A stretch of DNA of 64,000 nt from Eulemur rufifrons (taxonomy: Eukaryota; Chordata; Mammalia; Primates; Lemuridae). Position numbers and translations under genes: made by a program. The notes under the pieces were generated by a model. It saw only the letters and a list, made by a program, of their open reading frames with translations. It was not told the DNA's origin and ran no database searches. Shown piece after piece: positions 1 to 9,470 of this stretch (position 1 is the first letter of the stretch; every line of letters begins with the position of its first letter). The stretch spans positions 47,952,501 to 48,016,500 of the forward strand of contig NC_090989.1 of assembly GCF_041146395.1 (NCBI RefSeq). The letters run 5' to 3'.

Positions 1-47
1 TCTGATATCCTATTGGTGTCATTCCCAGATGTGTATTTAGGTGATGT

Positions 48-549
48 TCAGGGAAACCAATTTTCTGGTGAGTACATGTGATGCTTGTTTTTCCATTCTT
101 GGGATACTTCACTTAATATAATGGGTTCCAACTCTCTCCAGGAGAACCATAGAGATGTCGTATCTTCATTATTCCTTATAGCTGAGTAATATTCCATGGT
201 ATACATATACCACAGCTTACTAATCCAATCATGTATTGATGGGCATTTGGGTTGTTTCCACATCTTTGCTATTGTGAATTGTGCTGCTATAAACATTCGG
301 GTACATGTGTCTTTATTACAGAATGACCTTTTTTCCTTTGGGTATATGCCCAGTAATGGGATTGCTGGGTCAAATGGCAGGTCTACTTGAATCTGTTTAA
401 GATACCTCCATAATGCTTTCCACAGGGGTTGCACTAGTTTGCAGTCCCACCAGCAGTGTATTAGTGTTCCTGTCTCTCCACACCCACGCCAACATGTGTT
501 GTTTTGGGATTTTTTGATAAAGGCCATTCTCATTGGGGTTAAGTGATAT
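48..549 (-). pseudogene. L1 ORF2p C-terminal fragment with Cys-rich motif
   Basis: The minus-strand frame from 533 to 48 encodes 161 residues that match the C-terminus of L1 ORF2p, the endonuclease/reverse transcriptase of LINE-1. The C-terminal Cys-rich motif (C-x3-C-x7-H-x4-C) is complete, at residues 14, 18, 26 and 31 of this frame. It is followed by the family's conserved block with [16 protein letters not shown]. The frame ends at a stop near the normal ORF2 end, so this piece is undamaged at protein level. It lacks the endonuclease and reverse transcriptase, and the L1 inversion at about 549 cuts it off from upstream coding sequence, so it cannot make a working ORF2p. Confidence 0.9.
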
Positions 550-563
550 TGGGGTTAAGTGAC
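532..563. repeat. 16-bp tandem duplication at the L1 inversion junction
   Basis: Positions 532-547 and 548-563 are the same 16-mer with one difference (ATTGGGGTTAAGTGAT / ...GAC). The unit is L1 sequence next to the inversion point. The second copy looks like templated filler made while the two cDNA ends were joined. Confidence 0.85.
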
Positions 564-1481
564 ATTGTTAAAATGTCTATACTACCCAAAGTGATCTACA
601 GATTCAATGCAATCCCTATTAAATTACCAACATCATTCTTTACAGACATAGAGAAAATAATTATACACTTTGTATGGAATCAAAGAAGACCCCGTATAGC
701 AAAAGCAATTTTAAGCAACAAAAACAAAATGGGAGGTATTAATTTGCCAGACCTCAAACTATACTACAAGGCCGTGGTTCTTAAAACAGCCTGGTATTGG
801 CACAAGTGCAGGGACACAGACCAGTGGAACACAACAGAAAATCCAAATATAGAACCATCCTCATATAGTCACCTAATTTTTGACAAAGCAGGAAAGAATA
901 TACTCTGGGGACAAGAATCCCTATTCAACAAATGGTGCTGGGAGAATTGGTTAGCCACTTGTAGAAGACTGAAACAGGACCCACAGCTTTCACCTCTCAC
1001 AAAAATCAAATCACGGTGGATGACAGACTTAAACCTTAGGCGTGATACAATCAGAATTCTAGAAGAAAATGTAGGAAAGACTCTTACAGATATTGGCCTA
1101 GGCAAAGAATTTATGAAGAAGACCCCCAAGGCAATCACAGCAGCAACAAAAATAAATGAATGGGACATGATTAAATTAAAAAGCTTCTGCACAGCCAAAG
1201 AAACAGTCCAGAGAATAAACAGACCACCTACAGAATGGGAAAAAATTTTTGCATACTACACATCAGATAAAGGACTGATAACAAGAATCTATTTAGAACT
1301 CAGGAAAATCAGCAAGAAAAAATCAAACAACCCTATCAAAAAGTGGGCAAATGACATGAATAGAAACTTCTCGAAAGAATAAGAATGGCTAACAAACATA
1401 TGAAAAAATGCTCAACATCCCTAATCATCAGAGAAATGCAAATCAAAACCACAATGAGATATCACTTAACCCCAATGAGAA
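563..1481 (+). pseudogene. L1 ORF2p fragment downstream of the RT core (inverted piece)
   Basis: The plus-strand frame running to 1382 encodes a protein matching L1 ORF2p between the reverse transcriptase core and the Cys-rich domain. Family blocks seen include the stretch around [13 protein letters not shown], the AWYWH segment, [10 protein letters not shown], and the KTPKAI...[11 protein letters not shown] block. A small deletion at about 1378-1384 introduces the stop; the correct reading continues in another frame to 1481 ([10 protein letters not shown]). The frame has no authentic start: its first codons lie in the junction filler. It is a dead fragment of the inverted L1. Confidence 0.9.
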
Positions 1482-3130
1482 GTCCTTATTCTTTTACGCT
1501 TTGTCACAGCTGAGGTGGGTGGATGGGTGAGGCTGGGCACTGGGTTGGGTGGGTTTGCCCTCAGGCTCCACTAAAGCTGATAAGATAACTGTTTAGGCAG
1601 GATTCTTTTAGAGGGAGGGATAAACAAGGAATAACAAGACCAGGTGTGGGGAAATGGGATGAGTGAATGGCTGCGAAAGGATATAAGATCAGACAATGTT
1701 TTACACTGAGGTTAGTATATTCTCAGGAGAGGCTGTTAAGAAGGCTGAGAGTTCTATGCTGGCTTAGGCTGAGTGTGGCTCAACAGCCAGGCATCTGGAG
1801 GAAGAGGAGAAACTTAACCAATGGGGATAAAACAGTGAAATAATCATTTGTGAAACAAAGAATGGAAATTTGGAGGTTCTGTGTCTGGCCTTGTCATAGG
1901 TAGACAAGAGGGGCATCTGAGAGTCTTACCTACATTACATAGGGAAGTATGTTTCTTTGTAGTAAGATAGTTTCTAGAACACAAAATGTGGAGGTTTCTT
2001 TAACCATTGCTGTTTTCCTGGATCAGAGGGTTCAGGGAAAATTCAGAGTTGTCATCAGTTGTCCTCATTTCTTTGTCCTTATCTGACTGTTCTTTTCAGG
2101 AAAGTGGTTTCTGACTTCCTTATGCCTGCCCTTTAGCTGTACTAGTTTTGTCTTTATCTCTCACAGCTCTTGTCTTACATAAATTTTTATTCCTTTAAAT
2201 TTTTTATTTCTATTATTTTAGAAATGTTTTCAACTTCTAAAAGGAAGCGAGAGTATATAAAAGAAAGTGAGGTCGACCTCACTGGAGCCATATGAACTAA
2301 GTATTCAACTTGCATGGTTAAGTGGAAGTTTTAAATGCAAACCTTTTAGAGAAAATAAATAATTTTATGTAAAAATGGAATATATGCAGATGACACAAGC
2401 AGAATGTGAAGAGTTATAGTGAAAGGTGACTAACCCTGCTTATTTACTCCCTTATTTTAGAGCCACTATCCAGAGACATTTTTTACTCTTTCATTTATTT
2501 ACTCTTAGTTACTCCTGTATCTTTTATTAATGAGCTAATGAAAGCATTTTTTTCTTTATCAATGTAAATGATATCTACTAATTCCCTTATAGGCCAGTAC
2601 TACACAGTCCTCTGTCCTGCTCATATGATACACTGCTACTTTTGGACAAATTGATAAATGGCATCAATATATTGCTATGATTATATAAATATCTTTATTG
2701 AAAAACCATTTACTGTTATAACCTTTCTTTTCCTGTGTACTTTTTGTTGTTTCCTGCAGCTTATAATTACTTTTCTTTGCTTACACTCTGCCCTTTTTCA
2801 TAGTTTCACTGTTTTCCCAGATTCTCATTATCTCTATTATTTCAACTCAGCCACATTTTACCATGATCCTGGAGTTCTCTCTTGGTCTTTTCCAATCTGC
2901 ACCAATGAAATCTATATGTGCTGTATCCTGCTATACAGATTCTTCTCTATATTTTGTGGGTTAGATCAACTATTTCCTTGCCTTCAGTTTCTAAGTTTAC
3001 TTTCTCTTTTTGCAGAAATCACATCTTAAGTAACTTCCTATGGAAAGGTGGTGGAAAGGTACATTTATTGAGTCTGAAAATGTCTTCATTCTACACTTTT
3101 ATATAATCAATAGTTTGTATAGGAGTAGAG
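1482..3130. other. Unassigned AT-rich sequence
   Basis: No gene, RNA or repeat family could be recognised with confidence. A G-rich patch lies at 1510-1560. A TATA-like string (TATATAAAAG, about 2254-2263) precedes an 18-bp palindrome at 2266-2283. Open frames here are short and have no family resemblance. Confidence 0.5.
2266..2283. repeat. 18-bp perfect palindrome with central SalI-like GTCGAC
   Basis: AGTGAGGTCGACCTCACT equals its own reverse complement. It keeps a CpG in CpG-poor surroundings and sits just downstream of a TATA-like string. Function unknown. Confidence 0.7.
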
Positions 3131-3800
3131 GTCAACGCTACAAATTAATTTTCCTTATAACTTTGAAGGTATTGCTTCAAAACAATGGCTTTCTAGCATT
3201 CAGCACTGCTGTTGAAAATTCTTCTATTGCCTTGCTGCTTCTTTGTTGATGGTCTGTTTTCCCTCTGGATTCCTTTAAAATCTTCTCCTTAAACTTGGTG
3301 TTATAATATTTCACTTAAATTTGTGTAGGTTTGGGTCCATTTTCATTCATTTTTCAGGTTCCTTGATGGGTCCTTCAGTTCTAAATATTTTTTTCTGTAA
3401 TAACTTTCTCTCCTTTTTTTTTTTCAATATTGTCTCCTTGAAAATCTTATTAACTGGATATTAGTTTTCCTGTATTGATCCTCTACGTTTCTTGTCAGAA
3501 AAGATCATATCTTATATCTCCTTTTCTAATTGTTTGATTTCAAGGAGATTTCTTTATTAAATAAAACTTTATTGTTACTTCATGAATTTATAGTTTGGGT
3601 GATTGTATTTTTTATTTCTAAGAAATGGTATACCTTTTTATGTTATTCATATTTATAATAGTTTTATCTGTCTGGAGATTTTCATTAGTATTTTTTAAAA
3701 AATCATATATTTATTTTGTTCTCTGAATTATCTCTGATTCTTTTTCTTCTGGAGTGATTTTTTCCCTGTTGGTTTACCTCTTTTATTCTCTCTTTTATAT
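3130..3800 (-). mobile_element. Probable old L1/HAL1-like fragment
   Basis: On the plus strand this resembles the antisense of the 5' UTR/ORF1 region of ancient mammalian L1 or HAL1: a block with TTTGAAGGTATTGCTTC, then TTTCCCTCTGGATTCCTTTAAAATCTTCTCC, then a T-rich run. It is strongly decayed with no usable frame. It may extend to about 4500, but I see nothing specific there. Confidence 0.4.
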
Positions 3801-4017
3801 TACAAGTTTTCCTCAAAAGTTTGGTAGCTTTTGATTGTTTATATTTACAAATCAAACAATAAAAAACTAATACTAGTCCATGGTAGGTAGATTAGATGTT
3901 CCATTGGTGGTGTTATTTCAGGAGATTAAGTGGGGATCTAGCCATTACACCGTGGTATTCTGGATGTGACAGGATGTCTCTGGGGCATTTCAGTTTCTTT
4001 AGGGAGGAACTTTTTGA

Positions 4018-4141
4018 TTCATTCCCTGGGAGAAACTTAGCCAGTGAGTTTTAAACTTTAGGTGTCAAGTCAACTTTCTTTTCATTCCCTGGGAGAAACT
4101 TAGCCAGTGAGTTTTAAACTTTAGGTGTCAAGTCAACTTTC
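4018..4141. repeat. Exact 61-bp direct tandem duplication (period 63)
   Basis: Positions 4018-4078 and 4081-4141 are identical over 61 bp, separated by TT. Identity over the whole unit suggests a recent duplication. The unit starts TTCATTCCCTGGGAGAAACT and matches no repeat I recognise. Confidence 0.95.
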
Positions 4142-4715
4142 CTACATACAAACTTTCCATTTATCTCACAATTTTCAGGCTCAGTTCTTACCCCTGCCTT
4201 CCTAAGTACTTGCCATTTCTAGGGGGTAAGCCTCTTGGGACTCTGCAGAGAAATTGGCTTTGCCTCACCTGTGTGTGCTTCTCTGAGAACTCCAGGCTAC
4301 GCTTCTTCTGTCCACCTTCATCAGTTATATATATTTGTGCGCACTCCTCATGTTCTAGATGTTTCTTGGAATCCATTCTCTATTATCTCCTCCCATAACC
4401 CCATTCTCTTAATTCATATTTATACCATTTTTATTACTATGTCTTCATTTACTATAGTCTTTGGAGAGAAAGGAGGTAATGGCAGTTAATCTTGTACTTC
4501 TAAACATGAAATTTTGGATTCTTCAAAGCTTTGTCTCTGCATCACCAGTCTACCCAGGCTAGTTGAAAATCTGATCATCATAATGCTCTTTAAGTATATG
4601 TCCTTTGAGGAATTCACAGAAAAATCTTGCAAATGAAAGTTGTGAAGGAGTTAAAAATATGCCATCCCAAAACACACTGTTCTGGCATATTGACTATTTT
4701 AAATTAAAGGACATA
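4142..4715. other. Unassigned sequence upstream of an old L1
   Basis: No coding or RNA feature is recognised. The segment at 4650-4715 (around GCCATCCCAAAACACACTG) looks like part of an older interspersed repeat, but I cannot name the family. Confidence 0.4.
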
Positions 4716-4719
4716 GCTG

Positions 4720-6245
4720 GAGCCATCACATTACTTGATTTCAAATTATACTGCAGAGTTATAGTAACCAAAATAGCATGACATTGGCATAAAAATGGAC
4801 ACATAGACCAAGGGATAAGATTAGGGAACTCAGAAATAAATCCATACATTTACAGCTAACTCATTTTTGACAAAGCTTCCAAGAATATACAATGGGGAAA
4901 AGACAGTCTCTTCCACAAATAATGCTGGGAAAACTGGATATTCATGTGCAAAGAATGAAACTAGATACCTATTTATCACCATATACAAAAATCAAGTAAA
5001 AATGTATTAAAGATTTAAATCTAAGACCTGAACCTATCAAATTATTGAAAAAAACATTAGGGAAATGCTTTAGGACATTGGTCTTGACAAAGATTTTTTG
5101 AGTAAGACCTCAAAAGCACAAGCAACCAAAGGAAAAATGGACAAATGGGATCATATCCAGCTAAAATGCTTCTGCACAGCAAAGAAAACAATCAACAAAG
5201 TGAAGAGACACCCCCAAAAATGGGAGAAAATATTTACAAGCTACCCACATAACAAGGGATTAAAAACAGAATATATAAGGAACTTGAACAATTCAATAGG
5301 AAAAAAAACAATTCAATTAAAAAATGGGCAAAAGTACTGAAGCCCATTCTTCTAAGTGAAGTATCACAAGAATGGAAAAACAAGCACCACATGAACTCAA
5401 CATTAAATTGGTACTAATTGACCAACACTTAAATATGCACATGTAGAAATCATATTCATCGGTGTTGGGAAGGTGGGAAGGGGAGGAGGAGATGTGAAAA
5501 TTCACAGCTAATGGATGCGGTGTGTGCTTCTGGGGAATGGGCATGCTTGTAGCTCTGATTCAGGTGGTGCAAAGGCAATGTATGTAACCAAAGTGTTTGG
5601 ATCCCCGTAATATTCTGAAATAATAATTAAAAAAAGATCTGAATAGATATTTCTCAAAAGAAGACATACAAATGGCCAACAGGTATATGAAAAAATTCTC
5701 AACATCACTAATCATCAGAGAAATGCATATCAAAACCTCAATGAGATGTCATCTCACTCCAATTAAAATGGCATTTATAAAAAAGACAGGCAGCGACCAA
5801 TGCTGGCGATGATGTGGAGAAAGGGAAATCCTTGTACACTGTTGGTGGGAATGTAAATTACTCCAGCTACTACAGAGAACAGTATGGAGTTTCCTCAAAA
5901 AACTAAAAAATAGAATGACCATATCACCCAGCAATCCCACTGCTGATATATATCCAAAAGAAAGGAAATCAGTTTTTATATTGAAGAAATATCTGTACTC
6001 CCATGCTTATTGCAGCATTATTGATAATAACCAAGATATGAAATCAACCTATGTCCATCAACAAATGAACTGATAAAGAAAATGTGGTATACATGCACAA
6101 TGGAATAGTATTCAGTTATAAAAAAGAATAAAATCTCATCATTTGCAGCAACCTGGATGGAGCAGGAAGTCTTTATGTTAAGTGAAATAAGCCAGGCACA
6201 GAAAGACAAATATCATATGTTTTCACTCACATGTGACAGTTAAGA
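4720..6245 (+). pseudogene. Degenerate L1 ORF2 (C-terminal half)
   Basis: Translation in shifting frames gives L1 ORF2p blocks in the right order: the tryptophan-rich [12 protein letters not shown] segment near 4915, the KSFCTAK-like segment near 5165, NPIKKWAKDM-like at 5320 and, after the nested insertion, FSKED-like, RYHLTP-like and CWWEC-like blocks. The longest open piece covers 5098-5340. Multiple stops and one insertion make it non-functional. Confidence 0.85.
5336..5631 (+). mobile_element. Young lemur-type L1 3' end nested in the old L1
   Basis: It begins within the last codons of L1 ORF2 (the [18 protein letters not shown] segment, as at the left edge of the window). It continues through a 3' UTR of the same type as those at 14330, 19695 and 44984, and ends in an A-rich tail. 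It is heavily 5'-truncated. The host L1 is cut between CAAAAG and ATCTGAATAG; the TSD is short (about AAAAG) and merges with the tail. Confidence 0.85.
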
Positions 6246-6626
6246 AAAAAATTGAACTCATGGAGATAGAGAACAGAATGGTGGGTACTAGAGGCTGGGA
6301 AGTATAGTGGGGGGTGGATAGGAGGAGGTAGTTAATGGGTAAAAAAATATAGTTAGATAGAAGGAATAAGATCTAGTGTTTTGTAGCACAATAGAGTGAC
6401 TACAGATAATAATTTGTTGCATATTTCAAAATCACTAAAAGAATAGAATTGGAATGTTCCTAACACAAAGAAATGATAAATGCTTGAGGTTATGGATACA
6501 TTCTAATTGCCCTGATTTAATCATGACACATTGTATGCTTGTATCAAAATATCACATGTATCTCATAAATACGTACAACTATTATGTATCCACAATAATT
6601 AAAAATTAAAAAAATAAAGGCACTTA

Positions 6627-7355
6627 AAAATCCAGAAGTTGCAAAAAGATCACTCTAATCATTCTGCTTCTTAAAAGTAGAAGATGAAATTCCCATGTGA
6701 AAGATGGTCTTCTTATACCAAAAGAAAATAACATTCTCATCAAGAATGAAAAGTTGAAGCTGAGAAAAATCAGTACAAACAAACCTTGTTAAACTAACTC
6801 TTATCTTCCTAGTCCCTTCTCTACCCAATTAATTACTCTAGCCCAAACCTCTTTGCCTTATCACATTTTACAACTTATTATTCTTTGTCCAATTCAGTAT
6901 GTACATGATTGACTCTAAGTGCTTCTTTGGGTCATTTGCTTATGAGGGCTTCCATAGTGGATGAAACTTATTTAAATAAATGTATATGCTTTTTTCCTGT
7001 TCATTTATCTTATGTCAATTTAATTCTTGGGCTTAGCAGAGACCCTAAGTGGATGGAGGTGGAGTTTTGCAGACCATACATTTGTTGTCTATTGACTTTA
7101 CTTAAAATATGTAAAAATGTACAATTTACATTTAACATTGACGTCATTTGATGTCCTGTGTGAACATTCCCTAAATTCACAACATCATTCTGCAGCCTGA
7201 GACATTTTGCTTCTCACATTCTCATTACAATGTTCCTATTGTATAAGAGGCAATATACTCATCTCATCTGAAGTGAGATGTCTTCAGCTGGGGTAAGTGT
7301 TTCTACTGTACTTTTGTTAAGATATGATTTAGACATACTGTTCAACATCTTTTAG
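6627..7355. other. Unassigned AT-rich sequence
   Basis: No recognisable gene, RNA or repeat. One 80-codon open frame (6909-7151) has no family resemblance and is within chance expectation. Confidence 0.5.
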
Positions 7356-7359
7356 CTTC

Positions 7360-7545
7360 AGTTTACTGGAGAGGTTTTAAAAATCATTTTAAAGTCCTTT
7401 TATCGCTAGAATTTCACATTTCTCTAATTCTAAGTAAGATGGGATAATTAGCCCACATGATACAGACCTGTCAAATGTCAAGAATTATTCCAATGTCTGG
7501 CATACAGTGTATTTCAATAAATTTTGCTGAATGAAAACAATTGGA
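7360..7545 (+). mobile_element. MIR SINE (decayed)
   Basis: It resembles the 3' half of MIR: a TTTCTCTAATTCTAAGTAAGATGGG-type block, then GTCTGGCATACAGTG and ATTTCAATAAATTTT, matching the 'GCCTGGCACATAGTAAGCGCTCAATAAAT' end of MIR/L2. Confidence 0.6.
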
Positions 7546-7559
7546 ATTGGAATTTATAT

Positions 7560-8935
7560 CCACTCATTCAATCAATGAACGCTAATTTACAAAGTGCTTT
7601 CTCTGTGCCAGGCACAATTCTGTGTTGGGAAAGATGCAATGAGTAGACAGAGCATGAGGGACTTCCCTCATACAGCATACATGCCAGTGGGAAAAAAATA
7701 GATAATAAAAAAGTGTAAGAAAATATGTATTCAAAAGAATTGTGATAGGTGCTGTACAGGAACTAAATAAAGTAAGAAAGGTGTGACATATGGTTTTGCT
7801 ATTTAAGATAGGATGCACAAGAAAGGCATCTCCTGGGAGGTGACATCTGAGCTGAGACCTAAAGGAGGAGAAGGAGCCTGCTAAAGTAGAGCTGAGATAG
7901 AGTGCTCCAGGTAGGGGAGACAGCTATGCAAAGGCGTTGAGACAGAAACACGTAGAGTGCTGAGAAGCTACCATGTGCAGTCTAGTGATGAGGGAGAAGT
8001 TGGAAAGGAAGGCAGGAGAGAGAGTATGAGAATCTTCTAAACCAAAGTAAGGACTTTGAATTTTACTCTAAGTTTAACGTGACTCATTAGGAGGCTTTTA
8101 AGGTATACAGTGACTTGAACTGACTTATAATACCAAAAAAATTATAACCCTCTTAGCTGTATCAAGAATGGACTCAACTACTCTATTTATATTATATCCT
8201 ACTCTCACCTGGCATTTCTCATCCCTCTTGTTTGCTTAATTTTTCTCCTTAGTACTTATCACCACCTTATATGCTATATATATTTACTTATTGTGTATTG
8301 TCTCCTGTTGCCACTAGAGTGCAAGTTCTATATATAACAATTAAGATCTTGTTTTTGTATCCCCAGCAGATGGAAATGTCACTAGCACATAGTATGTTTT
8401 TAATAAATAAATGTTATTGAGTTAATGCGGTTTTTGAAGGGACAGGGCTGAAGTAGAGTAGGATCAGATAGAAAGCTATAATAAGAATATATATGGGATA
8501 TATAGTGTTTTAGATAAGAGTGGTAGGAACAGAGATAAAGACAAGTAGAAAAATTCAAACTATTTTGGAGGTATAATTGAAGGCATTTGAGGATGGGTTG
8601 AATGAGGAAAAAATAGAAAATATGAGAAATCAAGAATTGTTCATAGATTTTTATCTAGCAATTGCATAAAATTATGGAATAATTTTCTGAAATGGAGAAT
8701 TAAGAAAAGAAGTATATTTTTGGGAAGACATCAGAGGGAATCAAGATGCTCATTTGATAGCCAAGTGGAAATGTCAAGTACGCATTGGTTATATAACCTG
8801 GCACTCAGATGAGAAGTCTTTGGGAGACATGAATTTGGCAGTCATCAGCATAAAGATGCTGACAGTGGATAATCAGGAAGTGCTCTGTGGAAATGAAATA
8901 ACTGTTCTGAAGAGATGATGTTTTTATATGCCTCA
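7560..8935 (-). mobile_element. Long L2 LINE fragment, interrupted by another L2
   Basis: The antisense of the L2 3' end starts at about 7560 (GTGCCAGGCACAATTCTG) and continues upstream through recognisable L2 blocks: TGAGCTGAGACCTAAAGGAGG at 7850, AGAGTGCTCCAGGTAGGGGAGACAG at 7900, and AAGGACTTTGAATTTTACTCT at 8050. It resumes at 8428-8935 with the GGCAGTCATCAGCATAAAGATG block near 8840. No open reverse transcriptase frame remains. About 250 bp of plus-strand L2 splits it. Confidence 0.7.
8185..8427 (+). mobile_element. L2 3' end nested in antisense L2
   Basis: This is the sense L2 3' end: CTTAGTACTTATCACC block, ATTGTGTATTGTCTCC, CTAGAGTGCAAGTTCTAT, GTATCCCCAGCAGATGG, TAGCACATAGTATG, then TAATAAATAAATG. 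It sits between two pieces of the opposite-strand L2 that rejoin in order when it is removed. Confidence 0.7.
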
Positions 8936-8999
8936 GTAATCAAGGCTATTTAATTACATTATTTATCAAGATATCTTCAACTCTAATGTTTACAAGGGT

Positions 9000-9073
9000 G
9001 GCATCTGAATTATCTGAATCTCTGGCCTTGTGGTTTGGCATCTGAATTACCTGAATCTCTGGCCTTGTGGTTT
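9000..9073. repeat. 37-bp tandem duplication
   Basis: Two copies of a 37-bp unit beginning GGCATCTGAATTA lie end to end, with a single T/C difference. Confidence 0.9.
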
Positions 9074-9074
9074 G

Positions 9075-9290
9075 GAGTCATATGGGAACTTTGTGTAGAA
9101 TCTTGGCTCTTCTTGGTACTTGTCACGTGACTCTGAGCCTGTGTTTGTTTGTCTACTGAATGGGAACAATAAAAATACCCACCATACAAGGGTTTTTGTG
9201 GACATTAAGTGAGATAATATCTGTATGAATTGACTTGAATTATTTGTGTCTGTAGAAAAAAATAAAATGAGTGCTTACTGAAATATGTAT
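9075..9290 (+). mobile_element. MIR SINE (decayed)
   Basis: MIR order is visible: an AATCTTGGCTCTTC-like block, CTTGTCACGTGACTCTGAG, CTGAATGGGAACAATAA, and CATTAAGTGAGATAATA. Confidence 0.65.
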
Positions 9291-9339
9291 GACAGTACAC
9301 AATTGGTCGTAGTGTAGCTTTTATTTTCTGCCCTAAAAT

Positions 9340-9470
9340 AATGGTAGATAATAAATGCCTTGAGGAAAGAAATTATATTTTATCCATGTTTGTGTTCCCA
9401 GTACTTAGCAGTGTGCTCAGCTCGGAGCTGGTGCTCATATATGCCTGCTGAATTAAATTAAAAAATGAAA
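9340..9470 (+). mobile_element. L2 3'-end fragment
   Basis: The TTGAGGAAAGAAATTATATTTT, GTGTTCCCAGTACTTAGCAG and GGTGCTCATATATG blocks follow the L2 3' terminus. Confidence 0.55.

Larger units (their letters stand above)
1..1481 (-). mobile_element. L1 retrotransposon, 5'-inverted (twin-primed), 3' end outside window
   Basis: Two pieces of one lemur-type L1 lie head to head. Positions 1-549 encode the ORF2 C-terminus on the minus strand. Positions about 563-1481 encode the immediately preceding part of ORF2 on the plus strand. The pieces share a 23-nt L1 stretch (527-549 reverse-complemented equals 1459-1481), so their internal breakpoints nearly coincide. This is the arrangement expected of twin priming during target-primed reverse transcription. 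The long open frames indicate a young insertion. Flanking DNA begins at 1482; the poly(A) end and the second TSD copy lie left of the window. Confidence 0.9.
4716..6612 (+). mobile_element. Old L1 (L1MA/L1PB-like), 5'-truncated, split by a younger L1
   Basis: The sequence follows L1 ORF2 from the LPDFKLYY-equivalent block to its C-terminus, then a 3' UTR and an A-rich tail ending at about 6612. Many stops and frameshifts mark it as old. The Cys-rich region is recognisable at about 5800-5870 but contains a stop. It is interrupted at 5336-5631 and resumes at the next ORF2 base (GATCTGAATAGATATTT). ATTAAAGGACATA (4703-4715) and AATAAAGGCACTTA (6613-6626) may be a decayed TSD. The subfamily is uncertain. 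Confidence 0.85.

Noticed and set aside
2658..3029. 123-codon Cys/Phe-rich frame resembling a membrane protein
   Set aside because: The hydrophobic character follows from T-rich DNA; overlapping frames are similar and no family match is evident.
4018..4141. CRISPR-like or regulatory direct repeat array
   Set aside because: Only two copies with a 2-bp gap in a mammalian genome; a simple tandem duplication explains it.
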